A stretch of DNA of 64,000 nt from Terrabacter aerolatus. Its GTDB lineage: Bacteria; Actinomycetota; Actinomycetes; Actinomycetales; Dermatophilaceae. The notes under the pieces were generated by a model that worked only from the letters and a program-made list of their open reading frames with translations, did not search any database and was not told the origin of the DNA. A program made the position numbers and the translations under genes. Within the stretch, counting starts at the first letter, position 1. The number at the start of each line of letters is the position of its first letter. The DNA lies in NCBI RefSeq assembly GCF_007991735.1, contig NZ_BJYX01000010.1, positions 80,760 to 144,759 on the forward strand, in the 5' to 3' direction. This document shows, piece by piece, positions 36,113-43,667 of the stretch.

Positions 36113-36165
36113 CAGGGCTGGGCTACCAGGGCTGGCCTACCAGGGCTGGCCTACCAGGGCTGGCC
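36113..36165. repeat. 14-bp tandem repeat across the caspase stop codon
   Basis: CAGGGCTGGCCTAC is repeated 3.8 times. Read on the minus strand it encodes the final Gln-Pro-Trp-stop of the caspase-like protein and then repeats that sequence out of frame in the 3' flank. Copies are nearly identical, suggesting recent slippage. Confidence 0.9.
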
Positions 36166-37026
36166 GAACGGGACGCTCTTGGACTTGACCGGCCCCTCGA
36201 GCGTCGAGCGCTGGCTGAAGTTGCCACCCTTGAGGCCGGCGGTGACGGCGCGCAGCAGGTCGCTGCGCGTCGCGGCCGGCTGCTCCTTGAGCGCCTTGAG
36301 GAACAGGTAGGTGAAGGCCCCGTTGGACCGGCCGCCGAAGGTCGCGTCGGAGGCGGTCTGACCCGACTTGCAGGCGGCGAAGAGCACGGGCTTGGACGCC
36401 GTCGACCGGCTCTTCGTCAGCTCGACGAGGGCCCTGCGGTCGGGCCGACCGGCAGGGGCCTGGGCCCGCAGTGCCCGCGCCCGGTCCAGCCCCTTGGGCG
36501 TCGGCTGCGGCAGGAAGCGCGGCTTCCGGCCGAGCAGCTGGGCCTGCATGATCTCCTCGAGGTCCTTCAGGCCGGTGCCGCTGTGGCACGTGTCGAGGAG
36601 CACCTCGAAGAGGACGCCGGAGGGCACCCGGGCCAGGAGGTCGTGCATCTCGTCGTCGACGATGACCGTGTCCCGGTCCCACTGGTCGCCCTTCTGTCGG
36701 ATGTCGTGGCAGGCGAACGCCTCGTCGAGGTCGTCGGGCTCGAAGTCGCCGCCCGGCTCGTTCGGCAGCTGGGTGCCGTGGCTGGAGAGGGTGAAGATGA
36801 TGTGGTCCCCGGGCTTCGCCGTGTCGACGAGGGCGTTCAGGGCCGCCATGACGGCACTCTTCGTGGCGGCGGCGTCGGTGAGCACCGTCGTCGCGCTCCC
36901 GGTGAAGCCGAGCGGCTTCAAGGCCTGGGCGATGTCGTTCGCGTCGTTGACGCAGCCGGCCAGCCAGCTCGTCTGCGGCAGCGACTCGAACTCGTTGATC
37001 CCCACGCACAGAGCCCTGCGTGCCAT
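36151..37026 (-). CDS. Caspase-fold (C14 / metacaspase-like) protease (291 aa)
   Basis: Clan CD cysteine protease. MARRALCVGINEF and LAGCVNDANDIAQAL are the hallmark first strand and helix of the metacaspase/caspase fold; the catalytic His is His83 (FTLSSHGTQL) and the nucleophile Cys147 (LLDTCHSGTG). The segment CKSGQTASDATFGGRSNGAF near residues 219-238 is the usual C-terminal substrate-pocket signature. No prodomain, signal peptide or membrane segment is present, so it is cytoplasmic. AAGGAAGGA precedes ATG 37026. It is the second gene of an operon with the lipase-CHAT protein 62 bp upstream. Both catalytic residues are intact. Confidence 0.92.
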   Translation of the reverse strand: MARRALCVGINEFESLPQTSWLAGCVNDANDIAQALKPLGFTGSATTVLTDAAATKSAVMAALNALVDTAKPGDHIIFTLSSHGTQLPNEPGGDFEPDDLDEAFACHDIRQKGDQWDRDTVIVDDEMHDLLARVPSGVLFEVLLDTCHSGTGLKDLEEIMQAQLLGRKPRFLPQPTPKGLDRARALRAQAPAGRPDRRALVELTKSRSTASKPVLFAACKSGQTASDATFGGRSNGAFTYLFLKALKEQPAATRSDLLRAVTAGLKGGNFSQRSTLEGPVKSKSVPFGQPW

Positions 37027-37088
37027 GGCCGTTCCTTCCTTGTCGTGAACCACTCGGGTGAGCGGGTTCGTCTGGGGCGTATGCCGTT

Positions 37089-40000
37089 TCACACCGTCTG
37101 CAGGACCGCGTCCGGTCTCGCGTACACGACGTACGCGAGCCAGGTCGGGTCGTCCGCGTCGCGTGCCGCCGCACGCGCGAGCGCGCTGGCCCGAGACATC
37201 TGGGTCCCCTTGAGCAGCTCGTCGTAGAGCGTCTCCACGAAGACGCGGGCCGGCTCCCCGCGGACCGACCACAGGCACGAGACGAAGGCCGACGCCCCGG
37301 CGTCGAGGAACGCCTTGGCGAACCCGCCGACGGTCGTGAACAGCTCACCCGACCGTCCGGTCTGGCACGCGTTGAGGACGACGACGGGGCCGACGTCGTC
37401 CGGGCCCGTCCAGTCGAGGTTCTCGGAGACGTCGGTCGCGCTGAGGAACTGCTGTCGCACGGTGCTGCCACGCCGCTGGCCCTTGAGCAGGACCTTGGCC
37501 TCGGCGATGTCGTCGGAGCGGGCCGCCCCGTGGCCGGAGAAGTGGAGCAGGTCGAAGCCGCCTCCGCGCAGGAGCCGCTCGACGCCCGTCGGGGTGGCCG
37601 TCACCGCCGTCGCGCCCAGCCGGTCGCGGAGGTAGCCGGCCTCGGCGACGCCGACGTCGTTCTTGAACATCGGGTCGGCGTAGACCGGGCAGATCGTGCG
37701 CGCGTGGCCCCGCCGCACGCGTACCTGCTGGGGAGGGAAGCTGCCCAGCTGCCACCGCACGAGACCACCGGAGGCGAGGAAGCGGGGGGTCGTCCCCCGC
37801 TTGCCCCGCGGCGGCTTGAGGTGCAGGAGCTCCCACGGGACGACGGGCTCGTCGGTGTAGACGATGAGGTCGTGCACGAGGTCGCGGTGCGTCCAGAGGT
37901 AGGCCTGCATGTCCTCCGGGAAGAACTGGTCGAAGAGCATGGTCCCGGTGTTCTGCAGCTGCGACATCCGCTCCTGCGCCGAGAGGTCCGGGTTCTTGAT
38001 GACGTCCTCGACCTCGGCGATGCGGTAGTGCACGAACTCGTCGCGTCCCACGATCGGCGCCGACTCGAAGACGTGCGCGGGCTCCCCGGGGACGAGGCGC
38101 ACGGCATAGCTGTAGACGCGCTCCCCCGTGACCCGGCGCCCTTCGACGATGTCGAGACACGGCAGGCCGTCGAGCTGCGGCGCGTCGATGCCGGTGTGGA
38201 CCGCGGCCGTCACGGGAACCGGGGCCGCCGCCGCGGCCGGCGCAGCGGTCGTTTCGAGGGTGAGCGTGGCGACCGGGACCCAGCCCTGACGCAGCACGAT
38301 CGACACGCGTACCGGTCCGGCCGCGAGGGCCCGTACGCGGAAGGTGAGCTCGCTGGCCCAGTCCCCGCTCGGCAGGCCGAAGACCTTCGCGTCGGTCTCG
38401 AGCACCTGGGCGTTGTCCTTGGCGTAGACCTGCACGCTCACCGGCCGCTCGGCGTCGACCTGGACGGTCTGTGCCACGTGGGCGGTGCCCTCGGTCGCCG
38501 CCAGTCGCCGACGCGCCAGGCGGACGCGCACCGTCGCCTCGGCGCCGGGCACGACGGTCGACGGCATCTCCGCAGCGAGCTCGGCCGTCGTCGTCTCGTC
38601 CCTGACCGCGGCCTCCCTCGCCACGGGCCTCTTCGCCGTCGCCTTCTTCGCGGTCGCCTTCTTCGCCGTCGCCTTCTTCGCGGTCGCCTTCTTCGCCGTC
38701 GCCTTCTTCGCCGTCGCCTTCTTCGCCGTCGCCTTCTTCGCCGTCGCCTTCTTCGCGGCCTGCTCGTTCGGGGGCGGAGGGGCCTGCGCGGCGGGAGGCG
38801 GCGGCTCGGCCATGTCCAGGTCGCGGCTCCCCCCGTCGCCGGACGTGAGGACGGGCCCGGCGGTCATCCAGGCGGGCAGGTGGCTCGCGTCGTCGGAGGC
38901 GCCGAGCCCGAGCGGCAGCCACTGCGAGATCGCCCCGATGACCGACAGCTGCGAGAAGTAGTTGACGTGGTAGACGACGTCGTTCGTGCCGAGCGCGAAG
39001 CTGTCACGGACGTAGCCTCCCGCCGGTAGCCCGATCGCGGACATCGAGTCGGTGTCGACGACGAGGTCGTTGCGACCGTGGAAGAGTCCGTCGACGAAGC
39101 CCTCGGCGAGCTTGACCGCCAGCTCCCGGGGGAACTCCGGCGGGTTGTGGTGGTCGCCGAAGAGCGAGACGTGGAAGTCGGACGAGACGACGTGCCAGTC
39201 CGTGCCCGGCCCGGGTTGTCCGGGCTGGACCTCGTTGAGCGTGGTCACGAACGGGCCTCCAGGAGTCATGGCGGCCAGGCCGGGCACCCCGTCGTCGCCC
39301 GCGGCATACGACACGAGGTACTTCACGAGAGCACCGACACCCGAGACGACGCCGCTGACCACCGCCCCGAACGGGGCGCCCCCGGGCACGAGGGACAGTC
39401 CGGCCGCGCCGGCCATGACGAGGTTGGTGTAGAGGTCGACGAGGTCGTGCCAGCGCTCGGGGTCGGCGAGGTGGGTCCCGCCGTTGGTGGCGGCGACGAA
39501 GACGATCGAGTCGACACTCGTGCGCAGCCCCGACCCCGGGAGCACCGCCTCGACGAACGACCGCGTGACGAGGCCGCCGCGGCTGTGCGTGACGACGTCG
39601 AGGACGAGTTCGCCGTCGTGGGGCTCGAGCAGGGCGAGCAGGTCTCGCGCGTTGCTCTCGGGGTCGACGCTCAGCGTGCGGTGGTCGAAGCCGATCACGG
39701 CGTCGTAGGCCTGCACGAGGGTGTCGACGAACCCCTCCGCCCCCGGAGTGACGGCCAGGGCCCCGAACGCTCCGGCCGTCGACGAGAACGTCCCGTGGAC
39801 GAGCAGCAGCACCCGGGCGGGCCGCTCCGTCGGCAGGCCCACCTCGGCGAGCGAGGCGACCGGTCTCCACGCATCGAGCGCACTGCCCGTCACGTGGACG
39901 AGCCCGCTGTGCACGCCCGCCTCGAGGTGCTCGATGACCTTCCCCACGACGAGCGGCGCCGCGAAGCGGAGCACGATGGCCTGCAGGGCCCCGTGCGCGA

Positions 40001-40481
40001 GGTCACCGAGCAGACCGCGGTCGACCGCACGCGGGGAGGCGTCGAGCGAGCGGGAGCGAGCAGCAGGACGAGTCGGGGCCTCGGGCTGGACCCTCAGCGC
40101 GAACGAGACCGTCCGGGGTCCGCGGTCCAACGACCTCGTGCGCTCGCCGACGTCGACGGGGAGGTGCCACGAGTAGAGGCCGTCACGCTCGAGGAGGACG
40201 ACCGCGTCCTCACCGGCCGGCACGTCGACGTCGACCCCGACGGTGCCCCGCCGGTTGGCCGGTGCGGGGCCGTCGAGGTCGCGACCGCGCCGCGGCGTGA
40301 GGTCGATCCGGTCGACGACGACGAAGTCGCCGCCGCGCAGGGCCTCGACGAGGGCGGCGCGCTGGGCGTCACGCCCTCCGGAGGGCAGGTCGCGGTCGGT
40401 GCGGTCCGACGCCGGCGACGCGTCGTAGCCCCGGGGCGCGCGCACGCGCACCGCTCCTCGACCGAAGGATGCGGACGGCAT
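37089..40481 (-). CDS. Lipase-like alpha/beta hydrolase fused to a CHAT protease (1130 aa)
   Basis: Multi-domain cytoplasmic protein. Residues ~35-135: beta-rich N-terminal domain. ~220-540: serine hydrolase with the oxyanion HG (RVLLLVHGTFSS, 229-230), nucleophile Ser300 in VTHSRGGLV, and a candidate His469 in GLFHGRNDLVVD. 555-575: Pro-rich hinge. 577-617: eight KKATA repeats, strongly basic. ~640-745: a beta-sandwich-like domain. ~770-1130: CHAT protease with His984 (LLHFSGHGA) and Cys1039 (VVLNACQTG). ATG 40481 has GGAGGGG nine bases upstream; the frame stays open further upstream but without a ribosome site. First gene of the operon with the caspase-fold protease. All catalytic residues are present. 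No signal peptide seen. Confidence 0.9.
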   Translation of the reverse strand: MPSASFGRGAVRVRAPRGYDASPASDRTDRDLPSGGRDAQRAALVEALRGGDFVVVDRIDLTPRRGRDLDGPAPANRRGTVGVDVDVPAGEDAVVLLERDGLYSWHLPVDVGERTRSLDRGPRTVSFALRVQPEAPTRPAARSRSLDASPRAVDRGLLGDLAHGALQAIVLRFAAPLVVGKVIEHLEAGVHSGLVHVTGSALDAWRPVASLAEVGLPTERPARVLLLVHGTFSSTAGAFGALAVTPGAEGFVDTLVQAYDAVIGFDHRTLSVDPESNARDLLALLEPHDGELVLDVVTHSRGGLVTRSFVEAVLPGSGLRTSVDSIVFVAATNGGTHLADPERWHDLVDLYTNLVMAGAAGLSLVPGGAPFGAVVSGVVSGVGALVKYLVSYAAGDDGVPGLAAMTPGGPFVTTLNEVQPGQPGPGTDWHVVSSDFHVSLFGDHHNPPEFPRELAVKLAEGFVDGLFHGRNDLVVDTDSMSAIGLPAGGYVRDSFALGTNDVVYHVNYFSQLSVIGAISQWLPLGLGASDDASHLPAWMTAGPVLTSGDGGSRDLDMAEPPPPAAQAPPPPNEQAAKKATAKKATAKKATAKKATAKKATAKKATAKKATAKKATAKRPVAREAAVRDETTTAELAAEMPSTVVPGAEATVRVRLARRRLAATEGTAHVAQTVQVDAERPVSVQVYAKDNAQVLETDAKVFGLPSGDWASELTFRVRALAAGPVRVSIVLRQGWVPVATLTLETTAAPAAAAAPVPVTAAVHTGIDAPQLDGLPCLDIVEGRRVTGERVYSYAVRLVPGEPAHVFESAPIVGRDEFVHYRIAEVEDVIKNPDLSAQERMSQLQNTGTMLFDQFFPEDMQAYLWTHRDLVHDLIVYTDEPVVPWELLHLKPPRGKRGTTPRFLASGGLVRWQLGSFPPQQVRVRRGHARTICPVYADPMFKNDVGVAEAGYLRDRLGATAVTATPTGVERLLRGGGFDLLHFSGHGAARSDDIAEAKVLLKGQRRGSTVRQQFLSATDVSENLDWTGPDDVGPVVVLNACQTGRSGELFTTVGGFAKAFLDAGASAFVSCLWSVRGEPARVFVETLYDELLKGTQMSRASALARAAARDADDPTWLAYVVYARPDAVLQTV
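38631..38753 (-). repeat. 15-bp tandem repeat encoding (KKATA)8
   Basis: Eight near-identical 15-bp units inside the CHAT gene; only two synonymous forms of the Ala codon differ. The encoded lysine/alanine run resembles the DNA-binding tails of actinobacterial HU and histone H1-like proteins. Confidence 0.93.
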
Positions 40482-40669
40482 ACCTGGGCTCCCCTCCGAG
40501 AGGTCTCCCCTGCTCCTGCCACGGTAGAGGCGAACGCCGTCCCCGGTGATACAGATCGCGCGAAGCGGTCCCGATGGGGAGTGCTCCCCCTTCCACGTCG
40601 GCCGGCCCGCTCCTACCGTCGGTGCCGCCGGGGGACCATCGGGGAACCCCGTCGACGAAGGGACGACAG
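40482..40669. promoter_or_regulatory. Divergent promoter region between the CHAT operon and NlpC/P60 gene
   Basis: 188 bp without a gene. TACCGT occurs once in each direction: on the minus strand (40521-40526) 39 bp before the CHAT start, and on the plus strand (40614-40619) 50 bp before the NlpC/P60 start. Both would give short leaders with ribosome sites. No clear operator is visible. Confidence 0.35.
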
Positions 40670-41608
40670 ATGGGTTCCACCACGCAGGTGCGCCGTTCGG
40701 CAGCGCCACGTTCGGCGCGGTCGGTCAGCGCGCTCCTCGCAGCGCTGGCCGTCGCAGCCGCCACCGTCATCGGTCACGGCGCACCGGCCCAGGCCGTGAC
40801 GTCGCTGACCACCACGCAGCTCCAGCGAGACCTGTGGGGCCTGCTCTACTACTCCGGCCCCATCGACGGGGTCGACGGGTCGGGCACCCGGGGCGCCGTC
40901 CGGGCCTTCCAGAAGGACAACTGTCTCGGCCAGGACGGCGTCGCCGGGGCGGCCACCCAGCCCAAGGTCATCGCCAAGGTCAAGGCGGTGCAGACGAAGG
41001 CCGCGACCGGCGCCGACGGCGTCTACGGGCCCGTCACGACGAGCAGGGTCCGCGCCTACCAGAAGGCGCACGGCATCCCGACCGGCGGCCAGGCCGGCCC
41101 GCTCACCATGAGGGCGATGGGCATCACGCGCGTCCTGTCGTGCACGCCCGCACCACCGGCCGGCGGATCGAAGGTCGGCGGCACCATCTCGCGCACCGAG
41201 GTCCTGGCGCGCGCGGCGTACTGGACCGACCGGCGCATCCCGTACAGCATGAACCGCTACACCGGTGACCCCAAGGGCCGCCAGTACCGCACGGACTGCT
41301 CGGGATTCGTCTCCATGGCCTGGCACCTCTCGTCGTCCCTGTCGACCGTGACCCTCCCGGGTGTCTCGCACCGGATCAGCAAGAGCGACCTGCGCCCCGG
41401 CGACGTCCTGCTCAAGGGCGGCCCGGGGTCCGCCGGCGCGTCGGGGCACGTCGTGCTCTTCCGCGGGTGGGCCGACTCGGCCCACACGTCGTACCACGCG
41501 AGCGAGGAGTCCGGCTCGCACGGGGCGATCGCCCGCACCATCCCCTACCCCTACTTCGCCGGCTACGGCACGTTCGTGCCCTACCGCTACGACAAGATCA
41601 CCGGCTGA
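40670..41608 (+). CDS. Secreted NlpC/P60-type peptidoglycan hydrolase with wall-binding domains (312 aa)
   Basis: Exported protein with a signal peptide (basic start, core ALLAALAVAAATVIG, Ala-x-Ala near residue 42). Two peptidoglycan-binding repeats follow (LQRDLWGLLYYSGPIDGVDG and VQTKAATGADGVYGP). The C-terminal ~140 residues are an NlpC/P60 or amidase fold with Cys in TDCSGFVSMAWHL and His in SGHVVLFRGW; these would cleave peptide cross-links. GAAGGGA precedes ATG 40670. It is divergent from the CHAT/caspase operon; whether the two are functionally linked is open. Its transcript ends in the hairpin at 41621-41650. Confidence 0.88.
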   Translation: MGSTTQVRRSAAPRSARSVSALLAALAVAAATVIGHGAPAQAVTSLTTTQLQRDLWGLLYYSGPIDGVDGSGTRGAVRAFQKDNCLGQDGVAGAATQPKVIAKVKAVQTKAATGADGVYGPVTTSRVRAYQKAHGIPTGGQAGPLTMRAMGITRVLSCTPAPPAGGSKVGGTISRTEVLARAAYWTDRRIPYSMNRYTGDPKGRQYRTDCSGFVSMAWHLSSSLSTVTLPGVSHRISKSDLRPGDVLLKGGPGSAGASGHVVLFRGWADSAHTSYHASEESGSHGAIARTIPYPYFAGYGTFVPYRYDKITG

Positions 41609-41620
41609 CCCGGCTGACCT

Positions 41621-41650
41621 GCCGGAGCGGCCGTCGTCGGCCGCTCCGGC
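41621..41650 (+). terminator. Hairpin terminator after the NlpC/P60 gene
   Basis: Perfect 13-bp stem with a TCGT loop, 12 bp past the stop codon, followed by GAAAA. Confidence 0.88.
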
Positions 41651-41663
41651 GAAAACCCGTTGC

Positions 41664-41717
41664 ACGGCCGTGTGCCGCCGCGCCAGTCTGTGACCGAGCG
41701 CGGCGGCACACGGCCGT
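41664..41717 (+). promoter_or_regulatory. Second long hairpin, upstream of the RIO kinase
   Basis: Perfect 19-bp stem (41664-41682 and 41699-41717) around a 16-base loop. Either a second terminator for the preceding gene or a leader structure: it ends only 12 bases before a strong AAGGAGG that serves the short frame at 41742. Confidence 0.6.
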
Positions 41718-41741
41718 CCACACCGACCCAAGGAGGGTGAC

Positions 41742-41852
41742 ATGTCCATCACGGCAACGGGCACACCTGCCCACATCACTTCTTCCTTGGAGTTCTCTTG
41801 TCGTTCAACGCTTTTCACGACGACGGCCTCGATGCCGTCGAGCCCCGGCTGA
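41742..41852 (+). CDS. Possible leader peptide overlapping the RIO kinase start (36 aa)
   Basis: ATG 41742 is preceded by AAGGAGGGTGAC, the best ribosome site in the area, yet the frame is short, Ser/Thr-rich (starts MSITATGTPAHITS) and stops at 41852 inside the kinase gene in another frame. The kinase itself has only a TTG start at 41798 with a weak site. Translation of the small frame may open the kinase start. No known domain; it could also be a chance frame or mark an annotation problem at the kinase N-terminus. Confidence 0.4.
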   Translation: MSITATGTPAHITSSLEFSCRSTLFTTTASMPSSPG

Positions 41853-42706
41853 GCAGCCGGGCGGTCCTCGGTCTCGAGGACGAGCAGTATGCGGTCGACA
41901 GCGACCCCGACGGTCCGCCCGAGGGTGAGCGATGGTCGAGCTGGGACGGCGCGACCCACGGCCCGAAGCCCCGACCGGACTGGGTCATCACCGACCTCGG
42001 CGCGGTGGAGGCCGACCTCGGGGTGCTCAAGACCGGCAAGGAGGCCGACGTCCACCTGGTCCGCCGGTGGGTGCCGGGCTCGCCCGACCGTGACGTCGTC
42101 ATGGCCGGCAAGCGCTACCGGTCGAGCCAGCACCGCATGTTCCACCGCGACTCCGGCTACCTCGAGGGCCGGCGCGTGCGGAAGTCGCGCGAGATGCGGG
42201 CCATGCGCACCCGCACCTCGTTCGGCAAGGAGCTGATCAGCGGGCTCTGGGCCTTCGCGGAGTTCCAGACCCTGGTGCGCCTCTGGGAGGAGGGGCTGCC
42301 CGTGCCCTACTCGGTGCAGATGTCCGACGACGAGATGCTGATGGAGTTCATCGGCACCTCCGACGGGCGGGCCGCGCCACGTCTGGCACAGGTGCGCCCG
42401 GAGGCGGACCTGCTGCCGGTGTTCTTCGAGCAGCTGCGCGAGGCGATGCTCCGGCTCGCCGAGCTCGGCTGGGCCCACGGGGACCTCTCGCCCTACAACG
42501 TGCTCCTCGAGGGTGAGGGGGACGCGTCGCGGCTCGTCCTGATCGACTGGCCGCAGATCGTCGACGTCATCGGCAACCCGCACGGACCGGAGTTCCTCGA
42601 GCGCGACACCCGCAACATGTGTGACTGGTTCACCCGTCGTGGGTACGCGGTGGACGAGGGAGTGCTCTTCGGCGACCTCATGGCGGCGGCGACGTCCCGC
42701 TGGTGA
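41798..42706 (+). CDS. RIO-family atypical serine kinase (302 aa)
   Basis: Atypical protein kinase/ATPase of the RIO1 type, in archaea and eukaryotes a ribosome-assembly factor; the bacterial role is unclear. Nucleotide loop VLKTGKEADVHLV, catalytic loop WAHGDLSPYNVLL and metal-binding LVLIDWPQIVDV are all intact. The N-terminal 55 residues are acidic and disordered. The TTG at 41798 gives LSFNAFHDDGLD; a start further in would still keep the kinase fold. It overlaps the 36-codon leader frame. Ends before the hairpin at 42758-42786. Confidence 0.88.
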   Translation: MSFNAFHDDGLDAVEPRLSSRAVLGLEDEQYAVDSDPDGPPEGERWSSWDGATHGPKPRPDWVITDLGAVEADLGVLKTGKEADVHLVRRWVPGSPDRDVVMAGKRYRSSQHRMFHRDSGYLEGRRVRKSREMRAMRTRTSFGKELISGLWAFAEFQTLVRLWEEGLPVPYSVQMSDDEMLMEFIGTSDGRAAPRLAQVRPEADLLPVFFEQLREAMLRLAELGWAHGDLSPYNVLLEGEGDASRLVLIDWPQIVDVIGNPHGPEFLERDTRNMCDWFTRRGYAVDEGVLFGDLMAAATSRW

Positions 42707-42757
42707 GAAGCGGGCGGCGGTGCGCCCGTGCCGTCCCGAGGGGCCCACAGGTCAGGT

Positions 42758-42786
42758 GGAGGTCACCCGTTCGTGGGGTGACCTCC
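42758..42786 (+). terminator. Hairpin terminator after the RIO kinase
   Basis: Perfect 11-bp stem GGAGGTCACCC / GGGTGACCTCC with a seven-base loop, 51 bp past the stop. Confidence 0.8.
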
Positions 42787-42830
42787 ATCCCCTGTGGCCC
42801 GTCGCGACGGTCGGTCGCCGCACGTCGAAG

Positions 42831-42880
42831 CCGTCAGTCGAGGCCGCCAGTCGAGGCCGTCAGTCGAGGTGGTCAGTCGG
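42831..42880. repeat. 13-bp tandem repeat at the nitroreductase 3' end
   Basis: CCGTCAGTCGAGG repeated 3.8 times with single changes; the last unit contains the nitroreductase stop codon on the minus strand. Confidence 0.85.
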
Positions 42881-43550
42881 TGAGGAAGTCCGCAGGGTGG
42901 CCGAACTTGCCCGAGTGCACGAAGCCCTCGAGTGGCAGCCGGGAGCGAGGCAGCCGGGCTCGGGTGCGCACCCAGTCCGGCATCTCGGTGTCGTCGTCGG
43001 GGCCGGCCGGCAGGCCCAGGGCGAGGCCCGTGGTGACGGCCCAGTGGGGCGGCACCGCAAACCGCTCGGTCGCGGCGCGGTGGTCGAAACCACCGAACTG
43101 GCGCACCTGCAGGCCCATCGAGCGCGCCTGCACCGTGATGTGGGCGACCGCCTGCCCGAGGTCGAACATCGCGTAGTCGCTGTACGCGATCTCGTGGTCC
43201 TCGTCGGTGGCGACCTGGTGGAGGGTCAGGATGATGGCTGACGCCGAGGGCGCCCACACCTGGTTGGCCGACGAGAGCAGCTCGACCATGGCGGCGTGCG
43301 TGTCGTCGCCCCGTCGCCCGACGATGAAACCCCACGGCTGCGAGTTGCCCGCGGACGGTGACCACCGGGCGGCCTCGAGGATCGCGCGCAGCGCGTCCGG
43401 CCCGAGCTCGTGCGTGCGGTCGTAGACCATGACGCTCTCGCGGTCACGGAGCAGCGGCGTGAGGATCTCCGGCTGCGCCGCCGGTGGGGGCGTATGCCGT
43501 CCCGCTCGGTCGATCTCGTGCGTCACGTCGCGCTCACCGTCCTCACGCAT
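42873..43550 (-). CDS. Nitroreductase-family flavoprotein (225 aa)
   Basis: FMN-dependent NAD(P)H oxidoreductase. The FMN-binding start is in RDRESVMVYDRTHEL, with the classic ARWSPSAGNSQPWGFIVG segment and C-terminal LALGLPAGPDDD. The likely role is reduction of nitro groups, quinones or flavin; the physiological substrate cannot be told. The start is uncertain: ATG 43550 or the in-frame GTG 43526, neither with a strong ribosome site. It stands alone downstream of the proS gene with 117 bp between them. Confidence 0.85.
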   Translation of the reverse strand: MREDGERDVTHEIDRAGRHTPPPAAQPEILTPLLRDRESVMVYDRTHELGPDALRAILEAARWSPSAGNSQPWGFIVGRRGDDTHAAMVELLSSANQVWAPSASAIILTLHQVATDEDHEIAYSDYAMFDLGQAVAHITVQARSMGLQVRQFGGFDHRAATERFAVPPHWAVTTGLALGLPAGPDDDTEMPDWVRTRARLPRSRLPLEGFVHSGKFGHPADFLTD

Positions 43551-43667
43551 CCGACAACCATGCCGCAGCGTCGTCTCTTCCCGGCTCCGTTGTGGCAGGG
43601 ACCACGCCCCGCCGGCCCCGTCAACCGCCGGCGGGTGCGGGCGGCCGACGACGAGCCACGGTGCGCG

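Noticed and set aside
40482..40669. c-di-AMP (ydaO-type) riboswitch upstream of the NlpC/P60 gene
   Set aside because: This riboswitch is common before such genes in actinobacteria, but I could not find its conserved core, and the leader would be only about 45 bases long.
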